A DNA stretch of 64,000 bases from Saprospiraceae bacterium (GTDB lineage: Bacteria > Bacteroidota > Bacteroidia > Chitinophagales > Saprospiraceae), in NCBI GenBank assembly GCA_016715105.1, contig JADKBO010000027.1, positions 1 to 64,000 on the forward strand, read 5' to 3'. The translations under genes were made by a program, and so were the position numbers. Positions 35,187-44,803 of this stretch are shown here, piece after piece. Every line of letters begins with the position of its first letter. The first letter of the stretch is position 1. The notes beneath the pieces are model-generated. The model ran no database searches, was not told the DNA's origin, and worked only from the letters and a program-made list of their open reading frames with translations.

Positions 35187-38100
35187 TTAAAATTTGGCAT
35201 TTAAACTTAAAACAAAATTTCTAGTTGTTGGCAATGAGGTATTTTCATATCCAACTCTAAAGTCTCCTGAAGACTGTACTGCCTCAGGATCAAGATCTTG
35301 TAGATCTTTATGAAGAATGGCGAGGTTTCTACCAGAGGCAGTCAACGTCAATCCTTTAAAGAATTTGAGCGCACCAGCTTTTTGCATCACACTGGTGAGG
35401 TCATAGGAAACAGAAACGTTTCTCAACTTTACGAAATCTGATTTGTAGGTCACGATATCAGCCATTTGGTTGTTTCTGTAGTCAGCATAAAACTGAGCTG
35501 GATTTACAGCAACTGTATTTGGTTTTCCATCTCGCGTTACACCAGGGAATACAACACCTGTTTCACCTTCGCCACGTCCAACCAATGATTGTTTAGAGTG
35601 TCCTTGTCTGTTTGCGTTCAAGGCTGTTGAAGAAAATACTTTTCCGCCAAACTTATAGTCAAAGAAAACACCTAATGACAATGCTTTGTAATGGAAAGAG
35701 TTATTCCATCCACCTGTAAATTTAGGCAAAGCACTACCAAAACTTACATAATTGTCTGAAGGAATAAGTCTACCTTGATTGGTCAACATGATATTTCCTG
35801 CTGCATCTCTTTTGTAAGTACGCGCATAAATTTGATTCATTGGTTGGCCTTCAACGTATCTCAATTGACCAATAAATTCATTACCAGTTGCACCCCAGTT
35901 CAAAACAATGATTTCTGATGGAGCACCTACAGACAATACTTTGGTCGCCAAGTAAGAATTGTTCCAAGATGTTGTCCATCCAAAATTTTTGTTGTCTACT
36001 GGTGTCAATGAAAGTAATGTTTCTAAACCTGAATTCTGGATTGACCCCAAGTTTTGTTTTGACTGATCGTAGCCTGAAGTATTAGAAAGGATAACATTTA
36101 GTACTTGATCTTTAGATACTTTGTGGAAATAACTTACGTCAAGCCCAACTCTGTTTTTAAACATTTTCATTTCCAAACCTACTTCTTTCTCATTCAAAGT
36201 AAACGGCTTGAGGAATTGGTTTGGAGCAGTATTACCACTGATATTTCCAAGAGAAGTGCCATTGAATTGATTTTGGCCAATGCCATAAGTCAATAATCCA
36301 TCATAAGGATTTACCCCTTGTGAGCTACCTACTTGAGCCCATGAAGCCCTCAACTTACCATAAGATAGCCAATTTTGTTCACCCATCATTTCTGAGAATA
36401 CAAAACTACCTGATACTGATTGATACAACTCACTATTGTTTGCTGGATTTAATACAGAGAACCAGTCATTTCTAGCTGTGAAATTCACATACAACATGTT
36501 GTTGAATCCAAATTCAGCCAATCCATACATAGAGTTGACTCTGAATCTCGAAAAGTCATAAAACTGACCTCTGATACTTCCATTACCAATCGTGTAAAGA
36601 TCTTGTACCACAAAGTTTGAAGCGTTTTGTCTGAATCCTTGATTCTTAACCCTCCAGGTATTTCCTCCAAAGCTTGCATCAATAGAGAATTTACCAAACT
36701 CTTTGGTAGCACCTAATAAGAAGTCAGCATTTACATCTGTACCTTTTCCACTGGAAAGGTTATATGCTCCTTTATAAGTACCATCTGCATTTGTTGGTAC
36801 GTTGGTTCCAATACCACCTGGATCATTTGACTCAGTAAAGCTGTTTGAAAAATCATAATTGTATCGACCTTGTAGATACAACCAACTTGCGAGGTCATAT
36901 CTCAAAGTAGCTGTTCCTAAAAGACGATCTCTTTGGTTTTCATAACGCTGACCTGCTGCAATTGCATAATATGGGTTTAAAAGCGTTCCTTGAAAACCTG
37001 AAGTTCTTGTTTCTGTACCATTTGGTTGTACCGCATTGTCTCTAAGTGCTGAAAGCGGAATAGAAGTTGCAAGTCTTGTGAAAAAGTTGACTGCACCTGG
37101 ACCTTGAATACCAATCTGTGGTGGATTGATGTTTGTCTCATTGGTATAGTTCAAGTTGAAATTGAATTTCAACTTTTCTGATATGTTTTGTGCAATACCA
37201 ACGTTGAAAATATTTCTCTTATACTCATTATTAGGTGTTATCCCTGCTGCATCGGTATTGGAATAAGAAGCTCTGAAGCTACCTTTTGCAGATCCACCAG
37301 AAAATGCAACCGTATTGGTGAAGTTAGTACCTGTTTGCAAAAAGTCAAATAAATTGTTTGGGTTTGCAGAATAAGGCTGTAAAGTTCCATCAAAAATAGG
37401 TGTTGGTACGCCGTCCAATCTTTCACCCCAAGCAAACTGACCTGTTGATGCAGCATTTGCAGCACTGGATGGTCTCTTTCCTGCTTCACCTTGTCCATAC
37501 TCAGTTTGAAAGTCAAAGAAATTCAAAGCATTTTGAGTAGAGTAACTTGAGGTAAATTCTACGCCAATGCCTTGGTTTTTATTACCAGACTTGGTAGTGA
37601 TGATGATCGCACCGTTTGCAGCTCTAGCACCGTAGATGGCAGCAGCAGTCGCTCCTTTCAAAACGGTCATACTTTCAATGTCATCTGGGTTGATGTTTGA
37701 CATATTATCACCATTATCCCTTACATTGGCTCCATCTGCACCTCTTGCTCCTTGATCAATAGGAAGACCATTGATTACAATAAGTGGCGCGTTGTTGGCA
37801 CCAGCAAAACCAGACTGACCCCTCAAACGTATTTGCATACTTGAGTTGGCACCTGCAGCTGGAGGCGTAATATTCAAACCTGCAACACGACCCACCAATG
37901 ATTCTACAACGTTGGTTGTTCGGTTGTCTACCAATTCTGATGTATTGACAGAAGTAACAGAGTAACCCAATTTTTTGGATTCCTTCTTGATACCAAGACC
38001 TGTTACAACTACTTCGTTGAGTACTTGAGAATCCTCATTGAGCGAAACATTTATAACAGTCTGATTAGCAACTGGAACTTCAATTGTAGTGTAACCAATG

Positions 38101-38324
38101 TAGGAAAAGACCAATACATCGGTTGGTGAAACAGATAAGGAGAAAGCTCCATCTACATCTGTAACGGTACCATCTGTAGTATTTTTTACGGTAATGGTAA
38201 CCCCAGGAATGGGCACCCTGTCTGTAGCGTCCACAACCAAACCCGTAACTGTTTGGCCAGACAAATCAAATGAAAAAAGAATACTCATCAGAAAAATGAG
38301 CAATGTGGTAGATTTAAAATTCAT
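35187..38324 (-). CDS. SusC/RagA TonB-dependent outer-membrane transporter
   Basis: The product is 1045 aa. A signal peptide (FDLSGQ at the end) precedes a carboxypeptidase-D-like regulatory domain (TVTGLVVDATDRVPIPGVTI). Then comes the plug (VVVTGLGIKKESKKLGYSVT, VVESLVGRVAGLNI, AAAIYGARAANGAIIITTK) and a beta-barrel ending in RNFVLSLNAKF. It imports large ligands by TonB energy. The SusD gene follows 5 bp after it. No anti-sigma-type STN domain is present. Confidence 0.95.
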   Translation of the reverse strand: MNFKSTTLLIFLMSILFSFDLSGQTVTGLVVDATDRVPIPGVTITVKNTTDGTVTDVDGAFSLSVSPTDVLVFSYIGYTTIEVPVANQTVINVSLNEDSQVLNEVVVTGLGIKKESKKLGYSVTSVNTSELVDNRTTNVVESLVGRVAGLNITPPAAGANSSMQIRLRGQSGFAGANNAPLIVINGLPIDQGARGADGANVRDNGDNMSNINPDDIESMTVLKGATAAAIYGARAANGAIIITTKSGNKNQGIGVEFTSSYSTQNALNFFDFQTEYGQGEAGKRPSSAANAASTGQFAWGERLDGVPTPIFDGTLQPYSANPNNLFDFLQTGTNFTNTVAFSGGSAKGSFRASYSNTDAAGITPNNEYKRNIFNVGIAQNISEKLKFNFNLNYTNETNINPPQIGIQGPGAVNFFTRLATSIPLSALRDNAVQPNGTETRTSGFQGTLLNPYYAIAAGQRYENQRDRLLGTATLRYDLASWLYLQGRYNYDFSNSFTESNDPGGIGTNVPTNADGTYKGAYNLSSGKGTDVNADFLLGATKEFGKFSIDASFGGNTWRVKNQGFRQNASNFVVQDLYTIGNGSIRGQFYDFSRFRVNSMYGLAEFGFNNMLYVNFTARNDWFSVLNPANNSELYQSVSGSFVFSEMMGEQNWLSYGKLRASWAQVGSSQGVNPYDGLLTYGIGQNQFNGTSLGNISGNTAPNQFLKPFTLNEKEVGLEMKMFKNRVGLDVSYFHKVSKDQVLNVILSNTSGYDQSKQNLGSIQNSGLETLLSLTPVDNKNFGWTTSWNNSYLATKVLSVGAPSEIIVLNWGATGNEFIGQLRYVEGQPMNQIYARTYKRDAAGNIMLTNQGRLIPSDNYVSFGSALPKFTGGWNNSFHYKALSLGVFFDYKFGGKVFSSTALNANRQGHSKQSLVGRGEGETGVVFPGVTRDGKPNTVAVNPAQFYADYRNNQMADIVTYKSDFVKLRNVSVSYDLTSVMQKAGALKFFKGLTLTASGRNLAILHKDLQDLDPEAVQSSGDFRVGYENTSLPTTRNFVLSLNAKF

Positions 38325-38371
38325 GATTCTAAATTTTAGTTTAACGATTTTGCAAAAAAAATTGTGACGTG

Positions 38372-38400
38372 TAAATTTAACACTTAAAATTTCCCGTCAA
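38372..38400 (-). promoter_or_regulatory. Promoter for susC-susD pair
   Basis: On the minus strand TTG (38398-38400) is followed after 18 bp by TAAATTTA (38372-38379), close to the TTTG/TAnnTTTG consensus. The start codon is about 48 bp downstream. Confidence 0.45.
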
Positions 38401-38639
38401 AATAAAATCTTAAATTTATGCTTATAAATTGTTGTTTTAATGTTGATTTTAACAATTTCCCCATCTTAAATAGGCCCAAAACATGGTATTGAATAATATA
38501 TCATGAAAAGCTCTAAGTCCCGTTATTGCTTAAGAGTCCATGTTTTACATCAAATAAAATTTCTTTCTCGCAGCAAATTTTATCGGATTTTTAAATATTA
38601 AGAAAATGTTAGAAAAAAAGGTAAATCGCAAAGCTGCAA

Positions 38640-39775
38640 GCTGTGAGATACTGGGTGCGTGCTTTCTGTTATCAGTTTTCAGTGGTCAGAAGTCAATTCC
38701 TTGCACAAGGAGCAATTGGCTGCGCCAGCAGTTTAGCAATTTGGCAATATAGCAATGGGCAATATAGCAATTTGGCAATGCCTTTGGCCTTTCACTGCTT
38801 TTGCAAGGGGCGCAACAGGATTCCAATAATTTCAATGAGGTCAATGATTTCAATTTCTTGCGGCGGCAATTTGGCAATGCCTGTTGGGTCAATAGGATTT
38901 CAATAAATTCAATGAGTTCAATAAGTTCAATTCCTTGCAGGAGCAATTTGGCAATTCAGCAGTTCAGCAATGTGTCAATGCCTTTGGCGCAATTAGGCAA
39001 TTCAGCATTTCGCAATTCAGCAGTTCAGCAATGTGTCAATGCCTTTGGCGCAATTAGGCAATTCAGCAATTAGGCAATTCAGCATTTTCGCAATTTAGCA
39101 ATTTGGCAGTTCATCAATTTTTGCCTCGAGTTTCGAGCCACGAGCCACCAGCCTTTTCTTCCCGATTAGGATATGCTTTGGTTCAAAAAAACTTTATAAA
39201 CTCATTTCGGCAATTTGGCAATTAGGCAATTTGGCAATGCCATTGGCCTTTCCCAGCTTTTGCAGTAGCAATTCAGCAATTAGCAGTTCAGCAATTTGGC
39301 AGTTCAGCAATTAGGCAATGTGGCAATATGGCAATCCCTTACAGAAGCAAGGGCAGGTAGGATTCCAATAAATTCAATGAGTTCAATTTCTTACGGTGGC
39401 AATTTGGCAATGCCTTGGGTCAATAGGATTTCAATAAATTCAATAAGTTCAATACCCTGTTTATCATTAAGACTTTATAAACTTTTTACTTTCAACTTTA
39501 TAAACTCAATTCAGCAATTCAGCAGTTCAGCAATGTGTCAATGCCATTGGCCTTTCCCCGCTTTTGCAGTAGCAATTCTGCAATTTGGCAATATTGCAAT
39601 TCAGCAGTTCAGCAATTTGGCAATTCCGCAATTCCGCAGTTCAGCAATGCCTTTCGTCTCTTCCTATTTTACAATACCCAGTACAGACGCAGGGCCCTGC
39701 GTCTCTGCGTTACCTGTAAAATATCAAAAACCATCAGATCAAAAATCGAAGGTTAACATAATTTTAAGAAGCTAT
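38640..39775. repeat. Gene-free field of degenerate short-period repeats
   Basis: The region holds two interleaved tracts. The first has an 8-bp period with core NGCARTTN: AGCAATTC, AGCAGTTC, AGCAATTT, GGCAATTC and so on for most of 38700-39080 and 39200-39650. The second is a 9-bp run built on TTCAATRAR, as in ATTTCAATAAATTCAATGAG, at 38820, 38895, 39365 and 39425. Interspersed are AACTTTATGAACT words and one AGACGCAGGGCCCTGCGTCT palindrome (about 39686). No gene is credible: the open frames present follow from low complexity. 38401-38639 is AT-rich and holds nothing recognised. Confidence 0.85.
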
Positions 39776-39811
39776 AGAATAAAAATATTTTATTCTATAA
39801 AATAATGGATA

Positions 39812-39819
39812 TACATTTG
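39812..39819 (+). promoter_or_regulatory. -7 element TACATTTG
   Basis: TACATTTG matches TAnnTTTG, 20 bp before the start codon at 39840. The same ATATACATTTG string stands before the secreted-protein gene at 44207. No clear -33 box is seen. Confidence 0.45.
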
Positions 39820-39839
39820 AATTCATAAAAAATTCAAAC

Positions 39840-40175
39840 ATGAAATATTGCTTCATTTTAATGCTTATGTTATCTAGTATGGTAGCATTTTCTCAAAATC
39901 CTATTGATGGAAAATGGAAAGGAACAAGAGAAACACCTAATGGAACCTTCGAAATAAATTACACATTTAAGGTAGACAACGGTGTTCTTACTGGAACTTG
40001 GACAACTCAATTTGGTGAATCACCGCTGGAGAATGGCAAAGTAGACGGTAAAACTTTTTCATACAGCATTTCTTTCAATGACATGACCATCAACAACACT
40101 GGTGAGCTCGTCAGCGAAAACGAAATCGTAACTAAAAATGAAAGAGGAGAAATGAAATTGACCAGAGTGCCATAG
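39840..40175 (+). CDS. Small secreted protein, unknown
   Basis: The product is 111 aa. A signal peptide (LMLSSMVAFSQ) is followed by IDGKWKGTRETPNGTFEINY, TFKVDNGVLTGTWTTQFGES and VDGKTFSYSISFNDMTINNT, an all-beta pattern like a short lipocalin or extracellular beta-sandwich found often in Bacteroidota. Function is unknown. It is an isolated gene inside the repeat fields and has its own -7 box and terminator. Confidence 0.75.
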   Translation: MKYCFILMLMLSSMVAFSQNPIDGKWKGTRETPNGTFEINYTFKVDNGVLTGTWTTQFGESPLENGKVDGKTFSYSISFNDMTINNTGELVSENEIVTKNERGEMKLTRVP

Positions 40176-40199
40176 TTTTACTTTAGGTTTTGGATTTCA

Positions 40200-40244
40200 A
40201 AGAGCTTAAATGATGTCAATGGCATGATTTAAGCTCTTTTTTTT
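40200..40244 (+). terminator. Rho-independent terminator
   Basis: AAGAGCTTAAAT and ATTTAAGCTCTT form a perfect 12-bp stem around a 15-base loop, followed by a run of T (40239-40244). Confidence 0.85.
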
Positions 40245-41280
40245 GACGAGAGTTGAAAGCGATCAGTTATCAGCTATCAGTTTTCAGCGGAGATCGGAAA
40301 TCGGAGATCGTAAGGCCGCGAGCCACGAGCCACGAGCTGTGAGAAAAGCTGTCAGTTTTCAGCGATCAGTTATCAGCGGAGATCGGAAATCGGAAGCGGT
40401 GAAGAAAAAATATGGTGGCGAGACTTCAGTCTCTGCCCACGCGTAAAGTATGGTGGCGAGACTTCAGTCTCTGCCTGTTCACATTTTTGTTTAAAAACGG
40501 CTAATACCGGAGATTGGAAATCGGAATGAAATCGGAAAGAAACTGAAAAATTGGAAATGAAGAAAAAAAATCTACACACTCAAGACATCAACACGACCTG
40601 CACCCTCTTTCTTCAAGAATTCAATTACCACCGGCTTTAGCCTGTGGTAAACAAGTTCCTGCATAGGACCTGACCCTACAGCTGCAAGAATTCAATTACC
40701 ACCAGCTTTAGCCTGTGGTAAACCAACTTCCCTCAAGATATGGGCTTTAGCCCAACGTCCCAAAACCAAGAAAGAGGCAAGCCTTTTTTTCTACCAGGTG
40801 GTTCCATTACACATTAGACCTGAGAAGCCAAGGCATGCCTTGGCTCAACGTTTGGGTTCCATCTTACATTTCACATCTCACATCTCACACCATTCACCAA
40901 TTACTATTCACCAATCCCACCCAGATAGAAAGGGGCAAGCCCTTTCTCTACCAGGTGGTTCCATTTCATATTTGACCTGAGACGCCAGGGCATGCCCTGA
41001 CACAACGTGTGGTTCCATCTTACATCTTACATTTCACATCTCACATCTCACACCACTAACCATTCACTATTCACCAATCCCACCCAGATAGAAAGGGGCA
41101 AGCCCTTTCTTTACAGGTGGTTCCATCTCATATTTGACCTGAGAAGCCAGGGCATGCCCTGACACAACGTGTGGTTCCATCTTCCATCTCACATTTCACA
41201 TCTCACATCCCCCATTAACCATTAACCATTGACCATTAACCATTAACCATTGATCATTAACCATTAACTTTTATCGTATT
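40245..41280. repeat. Mosaic repeat field A, with 160-bp units
   Basis: In order: ATCAGTTTTCAGC words; GAGATCGGAAATCGGA words; GCCACGAGCCACGAGC words; two copies of TATGGTGGCGAGACTTCAGT; a segment with hairpins TACCACCGGCTTTAGCCTGT and TGGGCTTTAGCCCA; then units of about 160 bp beginning near 40769, 40927 and 41090. Each unit has GCAAGCC plus GGCATGCC palindromes, GTGGTTCCATC and CACATCTCACATC; the field ends with CCATTAA runs. No gene seen. A collinear, shorter copy occupies 43483-44130. Confidence 0.8.
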
Positions 41281-41304
41281 ATTGCAAACAATAGCACAAA
41301 AAAT

Positions 41305-41982
41305 ATGATCAATTTTATTGAAAAACTGATTCCCTCCATCATAAAAAGAAAAGCACACCAATACATATTAAATAAAATTAGATCAAATAATTTATTGATT
41401 TCCAAAGAAATACCTAAAATAAATCTTCAAAACCAGCACTTAGTAAATGCCAAACTTTTAGCCAACCGAGAAGCACTATTGGCATTATTGCCGAAGGAGG
41501 GAGTTGTTGCTGAATTAGGCGTCGATGAAGGAAAATTTTCAGAAAAAATCATAGAAATTTGCAAACCAAAAACACTTCATTTGGTCGACGTTTGGGATAC
41601 TGCAAGATTTAGCCAAGTAAAAAAAGAACAAGTCGCCGCCAAATTTGCCAAAGAGATAAATGAGGGAAGTGTACAAATCCAAGTGGGTTTATCCACCAAA
41701 GTGGTTGAGCAATTCAAGGATGAATATTTTGATTGGATTTTCATCGATACCGACCATTCCTACAAAACAACCCTAGAGGAACTGAATCTTTGGAGTAAAA
41801 AAGTAAAACCAAATGGCATCATCGTTTGTCACGATTTCATCGTCGGTAATTGGAATGCGATGATCCGTTATGGTGTACGCGAAGCCGTTTATGAATTCTG
41901 CACCAATCATCATTGGGAGATCATCTTCGTAACTATGGAAATTGATTATCACCCTAGTGTTGCTATCAGAAAAGCGCGATAA
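41305..41982 (+). CDS. Class I SAM-dependent methyltransferase (Methyltransf_24 type)
   Basis: The product is 225 aa. Motif I is VVAELGVDEGKFSEKI (about residues 66-81), followed by LHLVDVWDTARF, FDWIFIDTDHSYKTT and NGIIVCHDFI, a pattern of Methyltransf_24 proteins often linked to surface polysaccharide or glycosylation loci. The acceptor is unknown. It is a lone gene between the two collinear mosaic repeat fields, with no neighbouring pathway genes. Confidence 0.85.
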   Translation: MINFIEKLIPSIIKRKAHQYILNKIRSNNLLISKEIPKINLQNQHLVNAKLLANREALLALLPKEGVVAELGVDEGKFSEKIIEICKPKTLHLVDVWDTARFSQVKKEQVAAKFAKEINEGSVQIQVGLSTKVVEQFKDEYFDWIFIDTDHSYKTTLEELNLWSKKVKPNGIIVCHDFIVGNWNAMIRYGVREAVYEFCTNHHWEIIFVTMEIDYHPSVAIRKAR

Positions 41983-42040
41983 CGGAGATCGGAGGACGTG
42001 AGGGCCACGAGCGCCACGAGCCTCGAGCCACGAGCCTGAG

Positions 42041-43482
42041 GTTAGGACACATCTAAATATATATTATGAATAATTTATATATTTGTAATAAAAAAGATGA
42101 AAGGAAAACTGCACTAGTCTGTACGGTGATGCACGACTAGAAAAAGGGGCTGCTCTTGAAATTGCGTTTACTCAAATTACAAGTGTTGTCCACAAATTAA
42201 GATCTGGAAATGCTTTTGAAAAGGGTTCCTATAGATTTTGGAACAACAGAAAAGTTACAGAAAGTTGTCTTATTGAAAAAGTTGAAAGAGCAGTGCTCAG
42301 AAACTGTAAAGGGTTGATTTGAACGTTTTAATAGATTCTTCTACATTTAATTTGCAGTAAGAACAATCGGTTAAAGGATAAGGGCTTGGTTTGGTGTTTA
42401 AGGATAGAAGAGCTAAGAGTTTTGGATTTTTACTGCATCCAGTTTAGTGTATTCTCATCTTCCCAGGAAAGTGAGGAATAAGTGATGTTTCTTATTACAA
42501 GAGACCCTCAGAGGAAATATTCGATAGGAAGAGATGGGAATCACGAAGTGAGCCAATAGAAAATAAAGAAACAAACTGTTGGTTAAGTGCCTGTCAACAA
42601 GTAAATCATGTTTAAAGGAATCTCAAAGTAACCTTTATCATGGATAGAGGGGTGATATCACTGAAATAATGATAGGGTAAAGGATGAAAACATGATGTAT
42701 TAGCAAGGAGTAATCACAACAGGAAAATTTTAACTGAAGAAGGCGAAAAGACTAAACTATATGAAACTAGATCAGTCAGAGCCAATAGGAGAAATTACAT
42801 TAGTTTTAAATGATGGAAAACGTGTAAATCGATCCGTAAAGTTGACGGTGAGGAGGGTAAAGTGTATCTTTTGTGGTCAAAACATAGAAGAGTAGATTAT
42901 AAGAAAAATGAGGAGGAGTACCGGTAACAGTCATACAGGTAAAGGAAGAAAGTCAAATAGGAGGCGAAGAACCAATATGTTGGACGTTAGTATCAACAAA
43001 AGAACTGATTGATTTAGAACAAGTTAAGGATGAAGTTAAAAGATATGAATCAAGATGGCTAATAGAAGAGTATTTAAACTGTTAAAAACGGATGGCTATG
43101 ACTTGAAAATTGCCAGCTGGAAAGGATATTCAATAAGAAAACTAACACTGTTTGTGATGAAGACAAGTATAAAAGTTTTAAGATTAAAAGCAGCACGAGA
43201 TGGTAAGGGAGACGATAAAGTGGAAGATGTATTTAATGCCCAGGAAATAGAATGCTTAGAAGAACTGAATGAACAAATGGAAGGAAGTACAGAAAAGCAA
43301 CAAAACCCTTATCCAAAACAAAACTAGCATGGGCTACCTGGATAATCGCAAGATTAGCAGGTTGGAAAGATTTTATAATGTCAAAAGACCTCCTGGAAAT
43401 AAAACAATAATAGAGGGTTTGGATAAATTTGATGGCATAATGATAGGGTACAACATATTTAGAAAAAAAGATGTGTCCTAAC
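42041..43482. mobile_element. Degenerate IS4/Tn5-like insertion sequence (1442 bp)
   Basis: Ends are perfect inverted repeats: GTTAGGACACATCT at 42041-42054 and AGATGTGTCCTAAC at 43469-43482. The repeat can be extended outward by CCTGAG/CTCAGG. The interior encodes pieces of a transposase in several frames. It inserted in repeat DNA made of GAGCCACGAGCC words; no clear target duplication could be read. Confidence 0.75.
42118..43479 (+). pseudogene. IS4/Tn5-like transposase, decayed
   Basis: The N-terminal piece (about 42127-42321) reads LYGDARLEKGAALEIAFTQ then GSYRFWNNRKVTESCLIEKV, as in Tn5/IS50-type transposase DNA-binding domains. The C-terminal piece from about 43055 reads FKLLKTDGYDLKIASWKG and IRKLTLFVMKTSIKVLRLKA, the region around the catalytic Glu, and continues in other frames as LAWATWIIARLAGWKDFYN and RPPGNKTIIEGLDKFDGIM, the typical tail. 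Several frameshifts and stops separate the pieces, so it is inactive. Confidence 0.75.
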
Positions 43483-44130
43483 CTCAGGCCACGAGCTACG
43501 AGCCTCGAGCCAGTTTTCAGCGATCAGTTTTCAGCGCGGAGTTCGAAAAACGGAAGCGGCGAAGAAAAAAATATGGTGGCGAGACTTCAGTCTAAATCGG
43601 AAATCGGAGGACGGAAATCGGAGATCGTGAAGGGCCACGAGCCATGAGCGAGAAAAGCTGTCAGTTTTCAGCCATCAGTTTTCAGTTTTTTTGGGAGATA
43701 TGCTGATTGGAAAATTATGTTGGCGATACATCAGTTTCTCTGCCTGCTCAAATTTTTGTTTGAAAATAGCTAATACCGGAGACCGGAAATCGAAAGGAAA
43801 TCGGAAAAAAGAGAAATTGGAAATGAAAAGGAGAAAAAATCTGTAGACTCAAGCAGCACCACTTGTCCTAACTTCTTCAAGAGTTCAATTACCACCCGCT
43901 TTAGCCTGTGGTAAACCAACTTCCCTCAAGATATGGGCTTTAGCCCAACTTCCCCAAAGCCAAGAAAGAGGCAAGTCTTTCCACTAACAGGTGGTTCCAT
44001 CTCACATTTGACCTGAGAATTCAGGGCATGCCCTGGCTCAACGTGTGGTTCCATCTGACATCTGACATCTCACATTTCACATTTCACACCCTTCACCATT
44101 TACCATTTACTATTCACCCTTCACCATTCA
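43483..44130. repeat. Mosaic repeat field B, collinear with field A
   Basis: The same words follow in the same order as in field A: GCCACGAGC, ATCAGTTTTCAGC, TATGGTGGCGAGACTTCAGT, CTAATACCGGAGA, GAAATTGGAAATGAA, the GCTTTAGCCTGTGGTA and TGGGCTTTAGCCCA hairpins, one 160-bp unit from about 43963 with GGGCATGCCCTG, CACATTTCACA and CCATT runs. No gene seen. Confidence 0.78.
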
Positions 44131-44141
44131 CAAAAATGATA

Positions 44142-44149
44142 TACATTTG
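44142..44149 (+). promoter_or_regulatory. -7 element TACATTTG
   Basis: TACATTTG preceded by GATA, identical in context to the box before the gene at 39840. The start codon is 57 bp downstream. No convincing -33 box is found. Confidence 0.4.
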
Positions 44150-44206
44150 CGGCCAAATCAAGAAATAGCAATCTTGAACACATTCATCATTAAAAATACA
44201 CACCAA

Positions 44207-44671
44207 ATGAAGTACATTTTATTTACACTATTGAGTTTTTTGGCCACTGCAACCATCCAAGCACAACAAGAATACACTTGGGATGACTACAAATTGGCCT
44301 TCACCCTTGCAGACGATTTTAAGGAAACTAAAAATACAGATGAGGAGTTTTCTGCAGACGGAGACGGCATGTCTATGTCCATCATTCCATTTGAGAATGA
44401 CGCCATTGACGAAACCGACATTACTGCCTATACCGTTTCTATTTTCTCTGAGTTGGGCGTCAACAGAACAGACGACGTCAGTTTGATCGAATTGAATGGT
44501 TTCCACGGCGGATATGCAGAAGGATCAAAAGATGGCGAAAGAATTTTCATCATGGGTTTGATTGATCCAGGTTCGGCAACCAACTTTTTTGTCATCATTA
44601 CCTTTGGTGACGACGACCAAAATGCAGTGGATGAGGCAGTCAATATTTGCCAAAGCATCCATAAATTATAA
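44207..44671 (+). CDS. Small secreted protein, unknown
   Basis: The product is 154 aa from the ATG at 44207, which opens a signal peptide (LLSFLATATIQAQ). The mature part is acidic (ADDFKETKNTDEEFSADGDG) and ends FVIITFGDDDQNAVDEAVNI. It resembles small secreted Bacteroidota proteins of unknown function with an alpha-beta C-terminal half. It carries its own promoter and terminator. Confidence 0.72.
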   Translation: MKYILFTLLSFLATATIQAQQEYTWDDYKLAFTLADDFKETKNTDEEFSADGDGMSMSIIPFENDAIDETDITAYTVSIFSELGVNRTDDVSLIELNGFHGGYAEGSKDGERIFIMGLIDPGSATNFFVIITFGDDDQNAVDEAVNICQSIHKL

Positions 44672-44763
44672 AAATCATCGGTCAATAGGAAGGTAAATAG
44701 ATCTTCCTTCAAGGCAGTGCTTTTGGACTTTTTGTCCGCGAAAACAGCACTAAAGGTTATAAA

Positions 44764-44803
44764 AACCACAAATCCAGCATGATGGGTTTGTGGTTTTTTT
44801 TTT
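44764..44803 (+). terminator. Rho-independent terminator
   Basis: AACCACAAATCC and GGGTTTGTGGTT pair with one G-T over an 8-base loop, followed by a 10-base T-run. Confidence 0.75.

Noticed and set aside
38700..39650. Possible CRISPR array
   Set aside because: Unit length is 8 bp, with no repeat-spacer structure of 20-50 bp and no cas genes.
38643..39805. Overlapping plus-strand open frames in the repeat field
   Set aside because: They follow from the low-complexity 8- and 9-bp repeats, show Ser/Asn/Gln-rich artificial sequence and no recognised domain.
40243..40980. Short frames in mosaic field A
   Set aside because: Composed of repeat words; no start context or homology.
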